From: Mesorhizobium sp. NZP2077
GTDB taxonomy: Bacteria > Pseudomonadota > Alphaproteobacteria > Rhizobiales > Rhizobiaceae
DNA: 64,000 nt
Assembly: GCF_013170805.1 (NCBI RefSeq)
Contig: NZ_CP051293.1
Coordinates: forward strand, 868,001-932,000
Direction of reading: 5' to 3'
The position numbers and the translations under genes are program-made. Within the stretch, counting starts at the first letter, position 1. Each line of letters begins with the position of its first letter. The notes under the pieces were generated by a model. The model saw only the letters and a list, made by a program, of their open reading frames with translations, ran no database searches and was not told the origin of the DNA. Of this stretch, positions 47,968 through 56,846 are shown in pieces.

Positions 47968-48843
47968 TCATGCGCCGATGGCGGCGGCTTTCGCCAGCAG
48001 TTTTTCGGCCTGCGCCAGATGCAGCCGCTCGACCATCCTGCCGTTCAGCGCGATCACGCCCTTGCCAGCATTCTCCGCAAGTGAAAAGGCCTCCTTAACC
48101 AGACGCGCCTCGGCAATCGCCTCCGGCGAGGGCGCGAAGGCGCGGTTAGCCGCTTGGACCTGGGCCGGATGAATGAGGGTCTTCCCGTCGAAGCCCATGG
48201 CGGCGGCTTCCGCGCACTCACGGGCAAAGGCATCGAGGTCACGGAAATCATCGGCAACGCCGTCGAGCATGTCGAGGCCGCCGGCGCGCGCCGCCAGCAC
48301 CATCTGCATCAGCCATGGCACGAGGTAGCGCCGATCGGGCGTCGCCAGCACGCCGGTGTCCTTGGCCAGATCATTTGTTCCGGCAACGAAACAATTGAGG
48401 CGGGAGGCCGGATCGCGGCCGAGTTCGGCAATGGCGCCGATGTTGAGCAGCGCCCTGGGCGTCTCGATCATCGCCCAGAGTTTCACGCTGTCCGGAGCAA
48501 AATTGTCGTCGAGCACATCGCCGACTTCGAGGATATCGCGCGGTGTGGCGACCTTGGACAAAAGGATGCCGTCGGGCTCGAATTTTGACGCGGCCAGCAG
48601 ATCGTCGGCGCCCCAGTCGCTGGCCAGCGCATTGACGCGCACCACCATCTCGCAGCGCCTAGCGGGGCGATCGGCGAAAATTCCGGCCAGCTTATCGCGG
48701 GCGGCGATCTTGTCGGCCGGGGCGACGGCATCCTCGAGGTCGATGATGACGGCATCGCAGGACAGCTGCGCGATCTTGGCCAGCGCCTTGTCGTTGGAGG
48801 CCGGGACATAGAGCACCGAGCGGCGCGGGCGGTAGGGTTCCAT
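47968..48843 (-). CDS. HpcH/HpaI aldolase/citrate-lyase beta family protein (CitE-like)
   Basis: 291 residues from the ATG giving MEPYRPRRSVLYVPASNDKA. TIM-barrel CoA-ester lyase: VIIDLEDAVAPADK, VVRVNALASDWGADDL, WAMIETPRALLNI, and GFDGKTLIHPAQVQAANRAF with the conserved lid residues. Stand-alone CitE-like proteins in alphaproteobacteria act as malyl-CoA or citramalyl-CoA lyases or thioesterases; which one is not determined. Confidence 0.9.
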   Translation of the reverse strand: MEPYRPRRSVLYVPASNDKALAKIAQLSCDAVIIDLEDAVAPADKIAARDKLAGIFADRPARRCEMVVRVNALASDWGADDLLAASKFEPDGILLSKVATPRDILEVGDVLDDNFAPDSVKLWAMIETPRALLNIGAIAELGRDPASRLNCFVAGTNDLAKDTGVLATPDRRYLVPWLMQMVLAARAGGLDMLDGVADDFRDLDAFARECAEAAAMGFDGKTLIHPAQVQAANRAFAPSPEAIAEARLVKEAFSLAENAGKGVIALNGRMVERLHLAQAEKLLAKAAAIGA

Positions 48844-48925
48844 GCCTGTTCTATGCCGCGTGTGGGCGAGTGAGGCAAGCGTCCGGCTTGTGCCTGAGAC
48901 GAGCCAATTGCGAAAGCTGGCGCTG

Positions 48926-49087
48926 CCCCTCATTGCCCTGCCGGGCATTTCTCCCCGTAAACGGGGCGAAAGAAGCCGGCCGCAACGCCGGCATCCTTTC
49001 CGCACCGCTGACAGTTGGCGAAAACAGCGGTGACAGCTCCCTTCTCCCCGTTCACGGGGAGAAGATGCCGGCAGGCAGATGAGGGGC
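48926..49087. repeat. Palindromic repeat, family B copy 2
   Basis: Long inverted arms: GCCCCTCATTGCCCTGCCGG at the left pairs imperfectly with GCCGGCAGGCAGATGAGGGG at the right, and TTCTCCCCGTAAACGGGG with TTCTCCCCGTTCACGGGG. Two small hairpins inside. Fills the 379-base space between the divergent CitE-like gene and the signalling operon. Confidence 0.75.
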
Positions 49088-49222
49088 CGCGCCAACCTCT
49101 GGAGGGTTGGCCGAATTCCAACCCAAGTGATTGCCACCCTCTGCACGAAAACTGCACGCAGCTGCGGAAAAGCTCCTCGGATCCGCCCTGCCGTCTCCCT
49201 GCCGGCCTGCGAGACAGGCGGC

Positions 49223-49390
49223 ATGCACAAGCGAGCAAAACCCCGTTGGTCCCTCCCCTACCGGCTGCGCAGCGAAGGCTGGTCGCTGGTCGATCCGCCG
49301 CGCGCAAATCCTGCGGCGATCCTCATTCCCTATGTCCGCAAGAGCTCGCCGCCATGGCGACGGGAAGCGATCAGGAAGGCCAGATCATGA
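49223..49390 (+). CDS. 55-residue protein upstream of DUF4173 gene
   Basis: From ATG 49223 to a TGA overlapping the next ATG (ATGA). Sequence MHKRAKPRWSLPYRLRSEGW then SLVDPPRANPAAILIPYVRK; strongly basic, no membrane segment. The four-base overlap and the GAGACAGGCGG upstream support translation. No family recognised. Possibly a small partner of, or coupling leader for, the DUF4173 protein. Confidence 0.5.
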   Translation: MHKRAKPRWSLPYRLRSEGWSLVDPPRANPAAILIPYVRKSSPPWRREAIRKARS

Positions 49391-50934
49391 CATCGTTTTT
49401 CACTGCCGCGCCGAGCTATTGCAGTCGCTTCGGCGTTGCCGTGCTGCTGGTCGTGCTGGCGGATTTTCTCTTCTATGGCCAGCCTGCCGGCATCACGATC
49501 TTCCTGTTCGCCACCCTGATTGCCGCCGCGGTCGTGGCCGTGCATCCGACAGCCTTCAGCGACATCAGGGTCTGGCTCAAACCCGCCGCCCTGCTTGTCG
49601 CGCTGCTGCCGCTCGCCGAAAATGTCAGCCCTCTGTCGGTCTCGATCGCGCTGGCGGCGCTGGTCGTTTTCGCGCTTTCGCTGAGCGGCCGCCTACGGCA
49701 CAGCATCGCTCGCATTCCCGGCCAGGTCGCGTTGTTCGGGCTCGCGGCGCTGTTCCGCTTCATCAGAGATTTCATCCGCTGGCGCAAGACGGCGCGGCGC
49801 TTCGGCCGGCGCCGCGTGCGGCTGGCGGCGATTGCCGTCTGGGTGATGCCGCTGACGCTGGGCGCCGTCTTCCTGGCGCTGTTCGGCGCCGCCAATCCGG
49901 TCATCGAATACTGGCTGTCGCTGATCGACCTAATGAAATTGCTCGATCTGATCCAGCTGGCGCGGATTGCCTTCTGGCTGTTCGTGCTCGCCGGCGTCTG
50001 GGTCTTTTTGCGGCCACGCCTGCCGCGTTTTTCGAAGCGCGTCTCCCGGCCGAACAATCCTCTTGCCGCTGCTCAACCGGTGACCGATGCGCAAAGGCAC
50101 GTCGTCGAGGATATCGTGTTCGGCAAGGCAGCCATCCTGCGCGCCTTGATCGTCTTCAACGTGCTGTTCGCGCTGCAGACCGGGCTCGACGCCACCTATC
50201 TCTGGGGTGGGGTCTCGCTTCCCGATGGCTTGAGCTACGCCGCCTATGCGCATCGCGGCGCCTATCCCTTGATCGTCACGGCGCTGCTTGCCGCCGGTTT
50301 TGTGCTGGCGGCGCTCAGGCCTGGAAGCGAGACCTCAGGCGATCCGCTCATCCGCCGGCTGGTCTATGCCTGGGTGGCGCAGAACATCATGCTGGTCGTC
50401 TCGTCGATCCTGCGGCTCGATCTCTATATCGGCATCTATGCGCTGACCTACTGGCGCATCGCCGCTTTCGTCTGGATGGGGCTGGTGGCGGCAGGGCTGG
50501 CGCTGATCATCGCCCGCATCGCGCTCAGAAAATCCAATGAATGGCTCTCCTCCGCCAATCTTCTGACGTTATCGCTGACGCTTTATGCCTGCTGCTTCAT
50601 CAATTTCGCCGCGACGATTGCCAATTACAATGTCGACCATTCCCTCGAAATGACCGGCCAGGGCATTCCCCTCGACGCCTGGTATCTGCGCTCGCTTGGC
50701 CCCGGCGCGTTTCCGGCGCTTGATCGTTTCTTCGATCATCAGGGCAAAACGGCTGCCGCCGGCGCGGTCCGCGAACTTGAAGGATTGCGGGCCAGCGACG
50801 AAGATTGGTACCGCGCCGCCCAGCAGAACTGGAGGGCCTGGAGCTTTCGCGACTGGCGCCTGATTCGATATCTCGACAGCAAGGGGTCGCTCGTGCTTCC
50901 TCAGCCTTCGCAACCTTCCTTGCCGGGCCGCTGA
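49387..50934 (+). CDS. DUF4173/DUF4153-type multipass membrane protein
   Basis: 515 residues from ATG at 49387. Twelve or so hydrophobic segments; GLDATYLWGGVSLPDGLSYA then AYAHRGAYPLIVTALLAAGF is the family hallmark, followed by a hydrophilic C-terminus with LRASDEDWYRAAQQNWRAWS. Function unknown. The response-regulator gene starts three bases after the stop, so this membrane protein is part of a signalling operon and may modulate the kinase (inference). Confidence 0.85.
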   Translation: MTSFFTAAPSYCSRFGVAVLLVVLADFLFYGQPAGITIFLFATLIAAAVVAVHPTAFSDIRVWLKPAALLVALLPLAENVSPLSVSIALAALVVFALSLSGRLRHSIARIPGQVALFGLAALFRFIRDFIRWRKTARRFGRRRVRLAAIAVWVMPLTLGAVFLALFGAANPVIEYWLSLIDLMKLLDLIQLARIAFWLFVLAGVWVFLRPRLPRFSKRVSRPNNPLAAAQPVTDAQRHVVEDIVFGKAAILRALIVFNVLFALQTGLDATYLWGGVSLPDGLSYAAYAHRGAYPLIVTALLAAGFVLAALRPGSETSGDPLIRRLVYAWVAQNIMLVVSSILRLDLYIGIYALTYWRIAAFVWMGLVAAGLALIIARIALRKSNEWLSSANLLTLSLTLYACCFINFAATIANYNVDHSLEMTGQGIPLDAWYLRSLGPGAFPALDRFFDHQGKTAAAGAVRELEGLRASDEDWYRAAQQNWRAWSFRDWRLIRYLDSKGSLVLPQPSQPSLPGR

Positions 50935-50937
50935 TCG

Positions 50938-51630
50938 ATGCCGCACCACATCCTCGTCGCCGACGATGACCCGCATATCCGCGAAGTGATCTGCTTCGCC
51001 CTGGAAAAGGCCGGCATGAAAACGCTTGGGGTGGCCGACGGCGCCGCCGCCTTGCAGGAGATCGAACGGCGCACCCCTGACCTTGTCGTGCTCGACATCG
51101 GCATGCCGGAGATGGACGGGCTGGAGGTCTGCCGGCGGCTGCGCCACACTTCAGATGTGCCGGTGCTGTTCCTGTCCGCGCGCGATGAAGAAATCGACCG
51201 CATTCTCGGGCTGGAAATGGGCGGCGACGACTATGTGACGAAGCCGTTTTCCCCGCGCGAGCTGGTCGCCCGCGTCAACGTCATCCTGCGGCGCGCGCGC
51301 CCGGTGCCGCCCGAACCGGCCGACGACCGGCAGTTCGCGCATGGCAAGCTCAGCCTGGCGCCGGCCAGCCACAGCGTCAGCTTCGACGGCAAGCCGCTGG
51401 CTCTGACGGGCATCGAATTCTCGATCCTGAAAGGGTTTTTGGCGCGGCCGACTTATGTGCTCGACCGCGACGCGGTGATGGCCAATGCCTATGCGGGAAA
51501 AATCCATGTCGCCGACCGCACCGTCGACAGCCACATCCGCAACATTCGCGCCAAGCTGGCGGCGGTGGGCTGCCTCGACGCCATCGAGACCGTGCATGGC
51601 GTCGGCTTCCGGCTCGGCCGATGCGGCTGA
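50938..51630 (+). CDS. OmpR-family response regulator (CreB-like)
   Basis: 230 residues. Receiver domain with ADDDPHIREV, phosphoacceptor in VVLDIGMPEMDG and DDYVTKPFSPRELVARV; winged helix with HVADRTVDSHIRNIRAKLAA. The domain order and the VDSHIRNIRAKL segment resemble CreB/BaeR-type regulators. Overlaps the kinase gene by 10 bases. Confidence 0.93.
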   Translation: MPHHILVADDDPHIREVICFALEKAGMKTLGVADGAAALQEIERRTPDLVVLDIGMPEMDGLEVCRRLRHTSDVPVLFLSARDEEIDRILGLEMGGDDYVTKPFSPRELVARVNVILRRARPVPPEPADDRQFAHGKLSLAPASHSVSFDGKPLALTGIEFSILKGFLARPTYVLDRDAVMANAYAGKIHVADRTVDSHIRNIRAKLAAVGCLDAIETVHGVGFRLGRCG

Positions 51631-53222
51631 CGACTTCGCGCAAATGGATCGGCCGCAAATGGCGGCCACGGCTTGCCACGGTCGTCGTCGCCATCCTGAT
51701 CCTGGTCATGGCCTTGCCGCTGGTCGGCCTGTTCTTCTTCCGCCTCTACGAGAACCAGCTGATCCGCCAGACTGAGGCGGAGCTGATCGCGCAAGGGGCG
51801 GCCATCGCCGCCACCTATGCGCAGGAGGTGCGCGACGCCGGCATTGCCCTGGAAAAACTCGGCGCGCCGATGCCGCAGGCCAATGGCGGTGCCAGCCGAG
51901 ACGCCAATCCCGACGGGCCATACAGGCCGATCGAGCCGAGCCTCGATCTCGCCTCCGACACTGTGCTGCCGACCCGACCGGCCGCTGTTCCCGCCACCGC
52001 CGATCCCGCCTTTGCCGCGATCGGCACGCGCCTGTCCGGCATTCTCGACGCGACGCAGAAAACCACGCTGGCCGGCTTCCGGCTGCTCGATCCCCGAGGC
52101 GTGGTCATTGCCGGGCGCGGCGATGTCGGGCAGTCGCTTGGCGAGGTCGAGGAGGTGCGCGCCGCGCTCGCCGGCAACTATGCCAGTGCGCTGCGCCTGC
52201 GCATCCCGGACCAGCCGACGCCACCGCTCTATTCGGTCAGCCGCGGCACCAAGGTGCGCGTTTTCGTCGCCTTGCCGGTGGCCGTCGACGGCCGGGTCGC
52301 CGGCGTGGTCTATGTCTCGCGGACGCCCAACAACATCATAAAGCATCTCTACGGCGAACGCGGCAAGGTGACGTTGGCGGCTATCGCCATCCTCGGCGGC
52401 ACGCTGCTCATCGGCCTCGTCTTCCTGCGCACCGTCAGCCGGCCGATCTACGCGCTGATCGACCGCACGCAGCGCATCGCCGCCGGCGAGCGCGACGCGA
52501 TCCGGCCGCTCGACCACCACGGCACCTATGAAATGGCGGAACTGTCCGCCGCCTTCCTCGACATGGCGGAAAAACTGCAGGCGCGCTCGGATTCGATCCA
52601 GACCTTTGCCACCCATGTCTCGCACGAGCTCAAATCGCCGCTGACGGCGATCCAGGGCGCGGCGGAACTGCTGCGCGATTCCGGTTCGGCGATGGATGAT
52701 GACGAGCGGCGGCGCTTTTCCAACAACATCGTCACCGATGCCGGGCGGCTCAATCTGCTGGTCCGGCGCCTGCTCGACCTAGCGAAGGCCGAAAATCTTG
52801 CACCCAGCGGCGAAAGCAGCTCCATCGTTGCGGCGCTGGCACTGCTTCCGGTCGACACCAGGCTGGCGGTCCGCATCGAGGCGGGCGGCGATCTCGCCTT
52901 GCGCATATCGGCCGAGAACGCTGCAATCGTGCTTGCCAATCTCATCGACAATTCGGCCAGGCACGGCGCGACGCTGGTTTCGATCACAGCGACAAGCGCC
53001 GGCGACAAGGCGACGCTGCTGATCAGCGACGATGGCGACGGCATTTCACCCAGCAACCGGGCGCGCATCTTCGAGCCGTTCTTCACCACGCGGCGCGCTA
53101 CCGGCGGCACCGGCATGGGCCTCGGCATCGTGCTGGCCCTCCTGAAAGCGCATGATGGTATGATCCGGCTGGTTGACAGCGAGCGCGGCACGCGCTTCGA
53201 GATCATCCTGCCGGCGGCATAG
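51621..53222 (+). CDS. Sensor histidine kinase (CreC-like)
   Basis: 533 residues. Transmembrane helix at about 18-40, a large periplasmic domain of about 220 residues, second helix near 250-270, HAMP, H-box THVSHELKSPLTAIQGAAEL, N-box LIDNSARHG, and G-boxes DDGDGISPSN and GMGLGIVLAL. Periplasmic part contains SRGTKVRVFVALPVAVDGRV, a CACHE-like pattern. Partner of the preceding regulator. Confidence 0.93.
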   Translation: MRLTTSRKWIGRKWRPRLATVVVAILILVMALPLVGLFFFRLYENQLIRQTEAELIAQGAAIAATYAQEVRDAGIALEKLGAPMPQANGGASRDANPDGPYRPIEPSLDLASDTVLPTRPAAVPATADPAFAAIGTRLSGILDATQKTTLAGFRLLDPRGVVIAGRGDVGQSLGEVEEVRAALAGNYASALRLRIPDQPTPPLYSVSRGTKVRVFVALPVAVDGRVAGVVYVSRTPNNIIKHLYGERGKVTLAAIAILGGTLLIGLVFLRTVSRPIYALIDRTQRIAAGERDAIRPLDHHGTYEMAELSAAFLDMAEKLQARSDSIQTFATHVSHELKSPLTAIQGAAELLRDSGSAMDDDERRRFSNNIVTDAGRLNLLVRRLLDLAKAENLAPSGESSSIVAALALLPVDTRLAVRIEAGGDLALRISAENAAIVLANLIDNSARHGATLVSITATSAGDKATLLISDDGDGISPSNRARIFEPFFTTRRATGGTGMGLGIVLALLKAHDGMIRLVDSERGTRFEIILPAA

Positions 53223-53250
53223 ACAGGCCGCCGCCCGGATCGGAGAAAAA

Positions 53251-54417
53251 ATGCGCTACGACATCGTCATCATCGGTGGGGCCATCGTCGGGTCCTCGAT
53301 CGCCTACTATCTGCGCGAGGAAGGGTTTTCCGGCTCCATCGCGCTCATCGAGCGCGATCCGCAATTCGCCCATGCGGCAACGACGCTGTCCATGGCCTCG
53401 ATCCGCCAGCAGTTCTCGATACCGGAAAACATCCGCCTGTCGCAGTTCACGCTAAAACTGTTCAGGCGGCTAAAGGAAGAATTCGGCACGGATGCCGATA
53501 TCGGGTTCCGCGAGGGCGGCTATCTGATCCTCGCCGGAGAAGCCGGGCTGCCGATCCTCAAGGCCAATCACAAGGCGCAGATCGCCGAGGGCGCCGACAT
53601 CGTACTCGAGGATGCCGAGCAGCTGGCGCGGCGCTTCGCGTGGCTGTCGACCGAAGGTATTGCTGCCGGCGCCTATGGCCGCACCGGCGAAGGCTGGTTC
53701 GACGCGCATGCGATGCTGATGCTGTTCCGCAAGGCGCTGCGCGACAAGAAGATCGATTTCATCAGCACTTCGGTCACCGGCATTGCGCGCGACGGCAACC
53801 GCGTCACCGGCGTCTCCCTCGACAATGGCCAGATGCTGGAGGCCGGCATCGTCGTCAACGCCGCGGGGCCAAATGCCGGCAAGGTCGCAGCGCTTGCCCA
53901 TCTCTCGCTGCCGGTCGAGCCGCGCAAGCGCAACGTCTTCGTCTTCGAGGCGCGCGAGAAATATGCCGACATGCCGCTGCTGGTCGATCCCTCGGGCATC
54001 TATGTGCGGCCGGAAGGCTCGGTCTACCTCACCGGCGGCGCCGAACCGGAAGAGGGCGACGGCCCGGCCGATCCCGGGGATTTCGACGTCGACTGGTCGC
54101 TGTTCGAAGAGGTGATCTGGCCGGTGCTGGCAACCCGCATTCCGGCCTTCGAGGCGATCAAGGCGACCCGCGCCTGGGCCGGCCATTATGATTACAACAC
54201 GCTCGACCAGAACGCCGTTATCGGCCCGCATCCAGAGGTCGGCAATTTCATCTTCGCCAATGGCTTTTCCGGCCACGGCCTGCAGCAGGCGCCGGCGGTG
54301 GGCAAGGCGCTGGCCGAGTTTTTGGTGCATGGCGGGTATCGGACGGTGGATTGCTCGTCGTTTGGATACGGGCGGGTAGCCGAAGGGAGGGCGTTCCGGG
54401 AATTGAATGTGATTTGA
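53251..54417 (+). CDS. FAD-dependent oxidoreductase of the DAO (glycine/D-amino acid oxidase) family
   Basis: 388 residues from ATG at 53251, preceded by CGGAG. N-terminal FAD-binding fold MRYDIVIIGGAIVGSSIAYY, then SIRQQFSIPENIRLSQ, GWFDAHAMLMLFRKA, and C-terminal NFIFANGFSGHGLQQAPAVG with the flavin-contacting Gly-His-Gly. Deaminates an amino acid or sarcosine-type substrate; identity unknown. It follows the kinase by 28 bases, so it may be regulated with, or by, that system. Confidence 0.9.
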   Translation: MRYDIVIIGGAIVGSSIAYYLREEGFSGSIALIERDPQFAHAATTLSMASIRQQFSIPENIRLSQFTLKLFRRLKEEFGTDADIGFREGGYLILAGEAGLPILKANHKAQIAEGADIVLEDAEQLARRFAWLSTEGIAAGAYGRTGEGWFDAHAMLMLFRKALRDKKIDFISTSVTGIARDGNRVTGVSLDNGQMLEAGIVVNAAGPNAGKVAALAHLSLPVEPRKRNVFVFEAREKYADMPLLVDPSGIYVRPEGSVYLTGGAEPEEGDGPADPGDFDVDWSLFEEVIWPVLATRIPAFEAIKATRAWAGHYDYNTLDQNAVIGPHPEVGNFIFANGFSGHGLQQAPAVGKALAEFLVHGGYRTVDCSSFGYGRVAEGRAFRELNVI

Positions 54418-54463
54418 GCGAGGCGGGCTACGACCTTCAATATTTGCCAAGGCGTCCCAGTTT

Positions 54464-54678
54464 CTTCGTCATTCCAGGGCGGAGCAGGAGCGAAGCTCCG
54501 TCGCGGAGATCCTGGAATCCATGCCGTTACCGCTGCCGATGGGCGCCAGCGGTGCAGAATGAAACGCCCGTGCGTTGTCCTAACAGTTCTGATCCGTCGC
54601 GACACATCGACGTCGCGGCATGGATTCTAGGGTCTGCGCGCGTCGCTTCGCTCCTTGCTCCGCCCTAGAATGACGAAG
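54464..54678. repeat. Palindromic repeat, family C copy 2 (large)
   Basis: About 215 bases with arms CTTCGTCATTCCAGGGCGG and CCGCCCTAGAATGACGAAG, and inner CGGAGATCCTGGAATCCATG versus CATGGATTCTAGGGTCTGCG. The right end reaches into the DUF72 gene: its last codons and stop (TAG complement at 54665) come from the repeat. Confidence 0.8.
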
Positions 54679-55411
54679 TTCGGGGTATCACCGCATCAAC
54701 CCTGAGAGCGTTGCCGAGAGCATGGCCGGCAGCCGTGTTGTCGAAGATGCCCCAGACCTCGGCGCCCGAAGCGGACGCTGCTTGCACTTGCCGGCTGATC
54801 CGGTCGAGCGCTTCGGTGTCGTAGTCCGAATAGTAGACGCGCGGCATGCCGTGCCAGCGGAAATAGGCGAGGCCGGCCCAACCGCCCGGCACTGCCGCCG
54901 CCGGGACCGGAGCGGGATCGGCGGCAACGCGCGCGATCCTGCGGCTTGCGAGAAGCGCTTCCGCCTCTGCTTCGAACCAGCTGGGGTGGCGCGGCTCGCA
55001 TGCCAGCCTGGCGAGACTGCGCCATCCCAGCATCTCGAAGAAACCGTCCGCGACGTCCGGCTCGAAGGCCAAGCTCGGCGGCAGCTGTACCAGAAGGACG
55101 CTCAGTTTTTCATCGAGACCGTCAACCTGCTGAAGAAAGGCATCGGCAAGCGTTTCACAGTCGACGAGCCGATTTTCATGGGTCATCGCTTTCGGCGTTT
55201 TCACGGCAAAGCGGAAACGCTCCGGCACAGAGCCTGCCCAGCGTTCATAGGTCTCGCGGCGATGCGGCTTGTAGAAGGATGTGTCGATCTCGACGATCGG
55301 AAAGTGCCTGGAGTAGCGTTCGAGATGTGAGCCGGGCTGGGGCAAGTCTTCCTTGTATCGGGTTGGAATGCCCCAGCTGGCCGTGCCTATGAAACATCGC
55401 TGCTTTTCCAT
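54665..55411 (-). CDS. DUF72-family protein (YecE-like)
   Basis: 248 residues. TIM-barrel-like family of unknown function: FIGTASWGIPTRYKED, VEIDTSFYKPHRRETYERWA and RFRFAVKTPKAMTHENRL at the N-terminal side, LACEPRHPSWFEAEAE, and YFRWHGMPRVYYSDYDTEAL near the end. Last residues TSSF and the stop are encoded inside family C repeat DNA, so the original C-terminus may have been different. Confidence 0.88.
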   Translation of the reverse strand: MEKQRCFIGTASWGIPTRYKEDLPQPGSHLERYSRHFPIVEIDTSFYKPHRRETYERWAGSVPERFRFAVKTPKAMTHENRLVDCETLADAFLQQVDGLDEKLSVLLVQLPPSLAFEPDVADGFFEMLGWRSLARLACEPRHPSWFEAEAEALLASRRIARVAADPAPVPAAAVPGGWAGLAYFRWHGMPRVYYSDYDTEALDRISRQVQAASASGAEVWGIFDNTAAGHALGNALRVDAVIPRTSSF

Positions 55412-55466
55412 GCATGGGATGTGGACCAGATGAGGTGCGGGTCAAGGCGGGGGCGCGACCCGCCGC

Positions 55467-55957
55467 CTAAGCCGCCGCCAGTCTCCCAGCCGCGACATAG
55501 GCCTGCAACCAGGCCAGCACCCAGCCCCAGCCCTCGGCATGTTCAGCCGCCGCATCGCTGCGCCCGGCAAAACCGCCATGGCAGATGGTGAGGCGCGTAC
55601 CCCTGGCGATCGGTTGCAGCAACCAGGCGACCGTCGTCTGCCGCCGGCCAAGCGTCGGGTGGTCCCATGCATAGGCCCGCGTCTGCACGATCCGGCGTGG
55701 CGCTTCGATCTCGAGGAATTCGCCGCTGGCCGGGAGGTCGCTGCCGTCAACTGTGCGGACAACAACGGTCCAGCGGCCGCCGACGCGAAGGTCGGCCGAC
55801 CAGTCGGCCATCCGGTAGGTGCCGGCGGACCCCACCATTGTTCGACTTCTTTCGTGACCAGCGCCGTAAAGATGCGTTCCGGCGGCGCTTCGATCTCGGC
55901 TGATGCCATGATCGTCTCGCCATTGGTCATGCTCCGCACCCTGGGAATGTGTGTCAC
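55467..55957 (-). pseudogene. SRPBCC/AHSA1-domain protein with a frameshift in a G-run
   Basis: Start GTG at 55957 with GGAGG five bases upstream. The first 40-odd residues (MASAEIEAPPERIFTALVTK, EVEQWW) are in one frame, and the rest (ADWSADLRVGGRWTVVVRTV to the TAG-type stop at 55467) in another. The frames join at the four-G run (CCCC 55830-55833 on the plus strand); one more G would give a 163-residue SRPBCC ligand-binding protein. Third gene of the ArsR operon. True loss or sequence error cannot be told apart. Confidence 0.72.
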
Positions 55958-56000
55958 GGATGCCTCCAAAAATATTTGTTTCGGTATCGAAACGAGCCTT

Positions 56001-56447
56001 TCATCCTTTCGATGGCGGGCGCTCGAAACCCTTGCCGGTCTCGAGCAGGCTCTTCAGGCTGGCCAGCACCAGCGGCCAGCCCTTGGCGACGTTGCCGATC
56101 AGCCTGTGCGGCCCGTCCGCTTCGTGGGTGACGGCAAGCTTCATCAATTCGCCGTCCTGTTCTATTGCGAAGGTGCAGCGCGTGTAGCCGTCCTCCCTGA
56201 TCTCCGGCATCCATTCATTGCGCCATTTGATGACCAGGCGACGCGGCGGGTCGATCTCGAGGATTTCACCGCTGTCGGCGACGCGGCCGTCAGGGAAGAT
56301 CAGCTTCCAGCTGGCGCCCACCTTCCATTCGCTCTCCTGATAGGAGCAGAGGAAGAACTGCCGGTTGAACTCCGGGTCGGTCAGCGCTTCCCACAGTTTT
56401 TCGGCCGTGGTGCGGATGTAGGTCACGTAAACGAAGCTGTTGCTCAT
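56001..56447 (-). CDS. SRPBCC/AHSA1-domain protein
   Basis: 148 residues. Helix-grip hydrophobic-ligand domain: YVTYIRTTAEKLWEALTDPE, QESEWKVGASWKLIFPDGRV, DPPRRLVIKWRNEW. Second gene after ArsR, joined by a one-base TGATG overlap. Such ArsR-SRPBCC pairs are common; the ligand is usually unknown. Confidence 0.9.
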   Translation of the reverse strand: MSNSFVYVTYIRTTAEKLWEALTDPEFNRQFFLCSYQESEWKVGASWKLIFPDGRVADSGEILEIDPPRRLVIKWRNEWMPEIREDGYTRCTFAIEQDGELMKLAVTHEADGPHRLIGNVAKGWPLVLASLKSLLETGKGFERPPSKG

Positions 56448-56764
56448 CAGTCTTCCCTTTCGAGGCGTTTCTTCAGGTCACTCAATGCATCCAGCCGATG
56501 GCGCTCGAATTTGCCGATCCAGCGCTCGGCGATCTCGTTGATCGGAACCGGGTTGAGGTAATGTTCCTTCTCCCGGCCCCGGCGGAGCGTGGAGACGAGG
56601 TTTGCTTCCTCCAGGATCACCAGATGCTTGGTCACAGCCTGGCGCGTCATGGCCATCTCCGCGCACAGCGCGTTCAGCGTCTGCCCGTTCCGGGCATGGA
56701 GGCTGTCCAGCAATTGCCGGCGTGTCGGGTCGGCCAAGGCGCGAAAGACGGCATCCATGCTCAT
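56447..56764 (-). CDS. ArsR-family transcriptional regulator
   Basis: 105 residues from the ATG giving MSMDAVFRALADPTRRQLLD. Winged helix QTLNALCAEMAMTRQAVTKH followed by LVILEEANLVSTLRRGREKE. It has no evident metal-binding cysteine pair (CAEM only), so it is of the SRPBCC-linked subgroup rather than a metal sensor. Autoregulation by the dyad at 56774 is likely. Confidence 0.92.
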   Translation of the reverse strand: MSMDAVFRALADPTRRQLLDSLHARNGQTLNALCAEMAMTRQAVTKHLVILEEANLVSTLRRGREKEHYLNPVPINEIAERWIGKFERHRLDALSDLKKRLERED

Positions 56765-56773
56765 GGCGTTAAT

Positions 56774-56793
56774 ATGCAACCATTTAGTTGCAT
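56774..56793. promoter_or_regulatory. Dyad ATGCAAC-N6-GTTGCAT, candidate ArsR operator
   Basis: Perfect 7-bp inverted halves with a 6-base centre, ten bases upstream of the ArsR start. Position and symmetry fit an autoregulatory ArsR site (inference). Confidence 0.6.
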
Positions 56794-56846
56794 GTCAAGT
56801 GGCAAGAGTGCGCGTTGGCGCCGGGGCGCGACCGCGGGAGAAAGAA

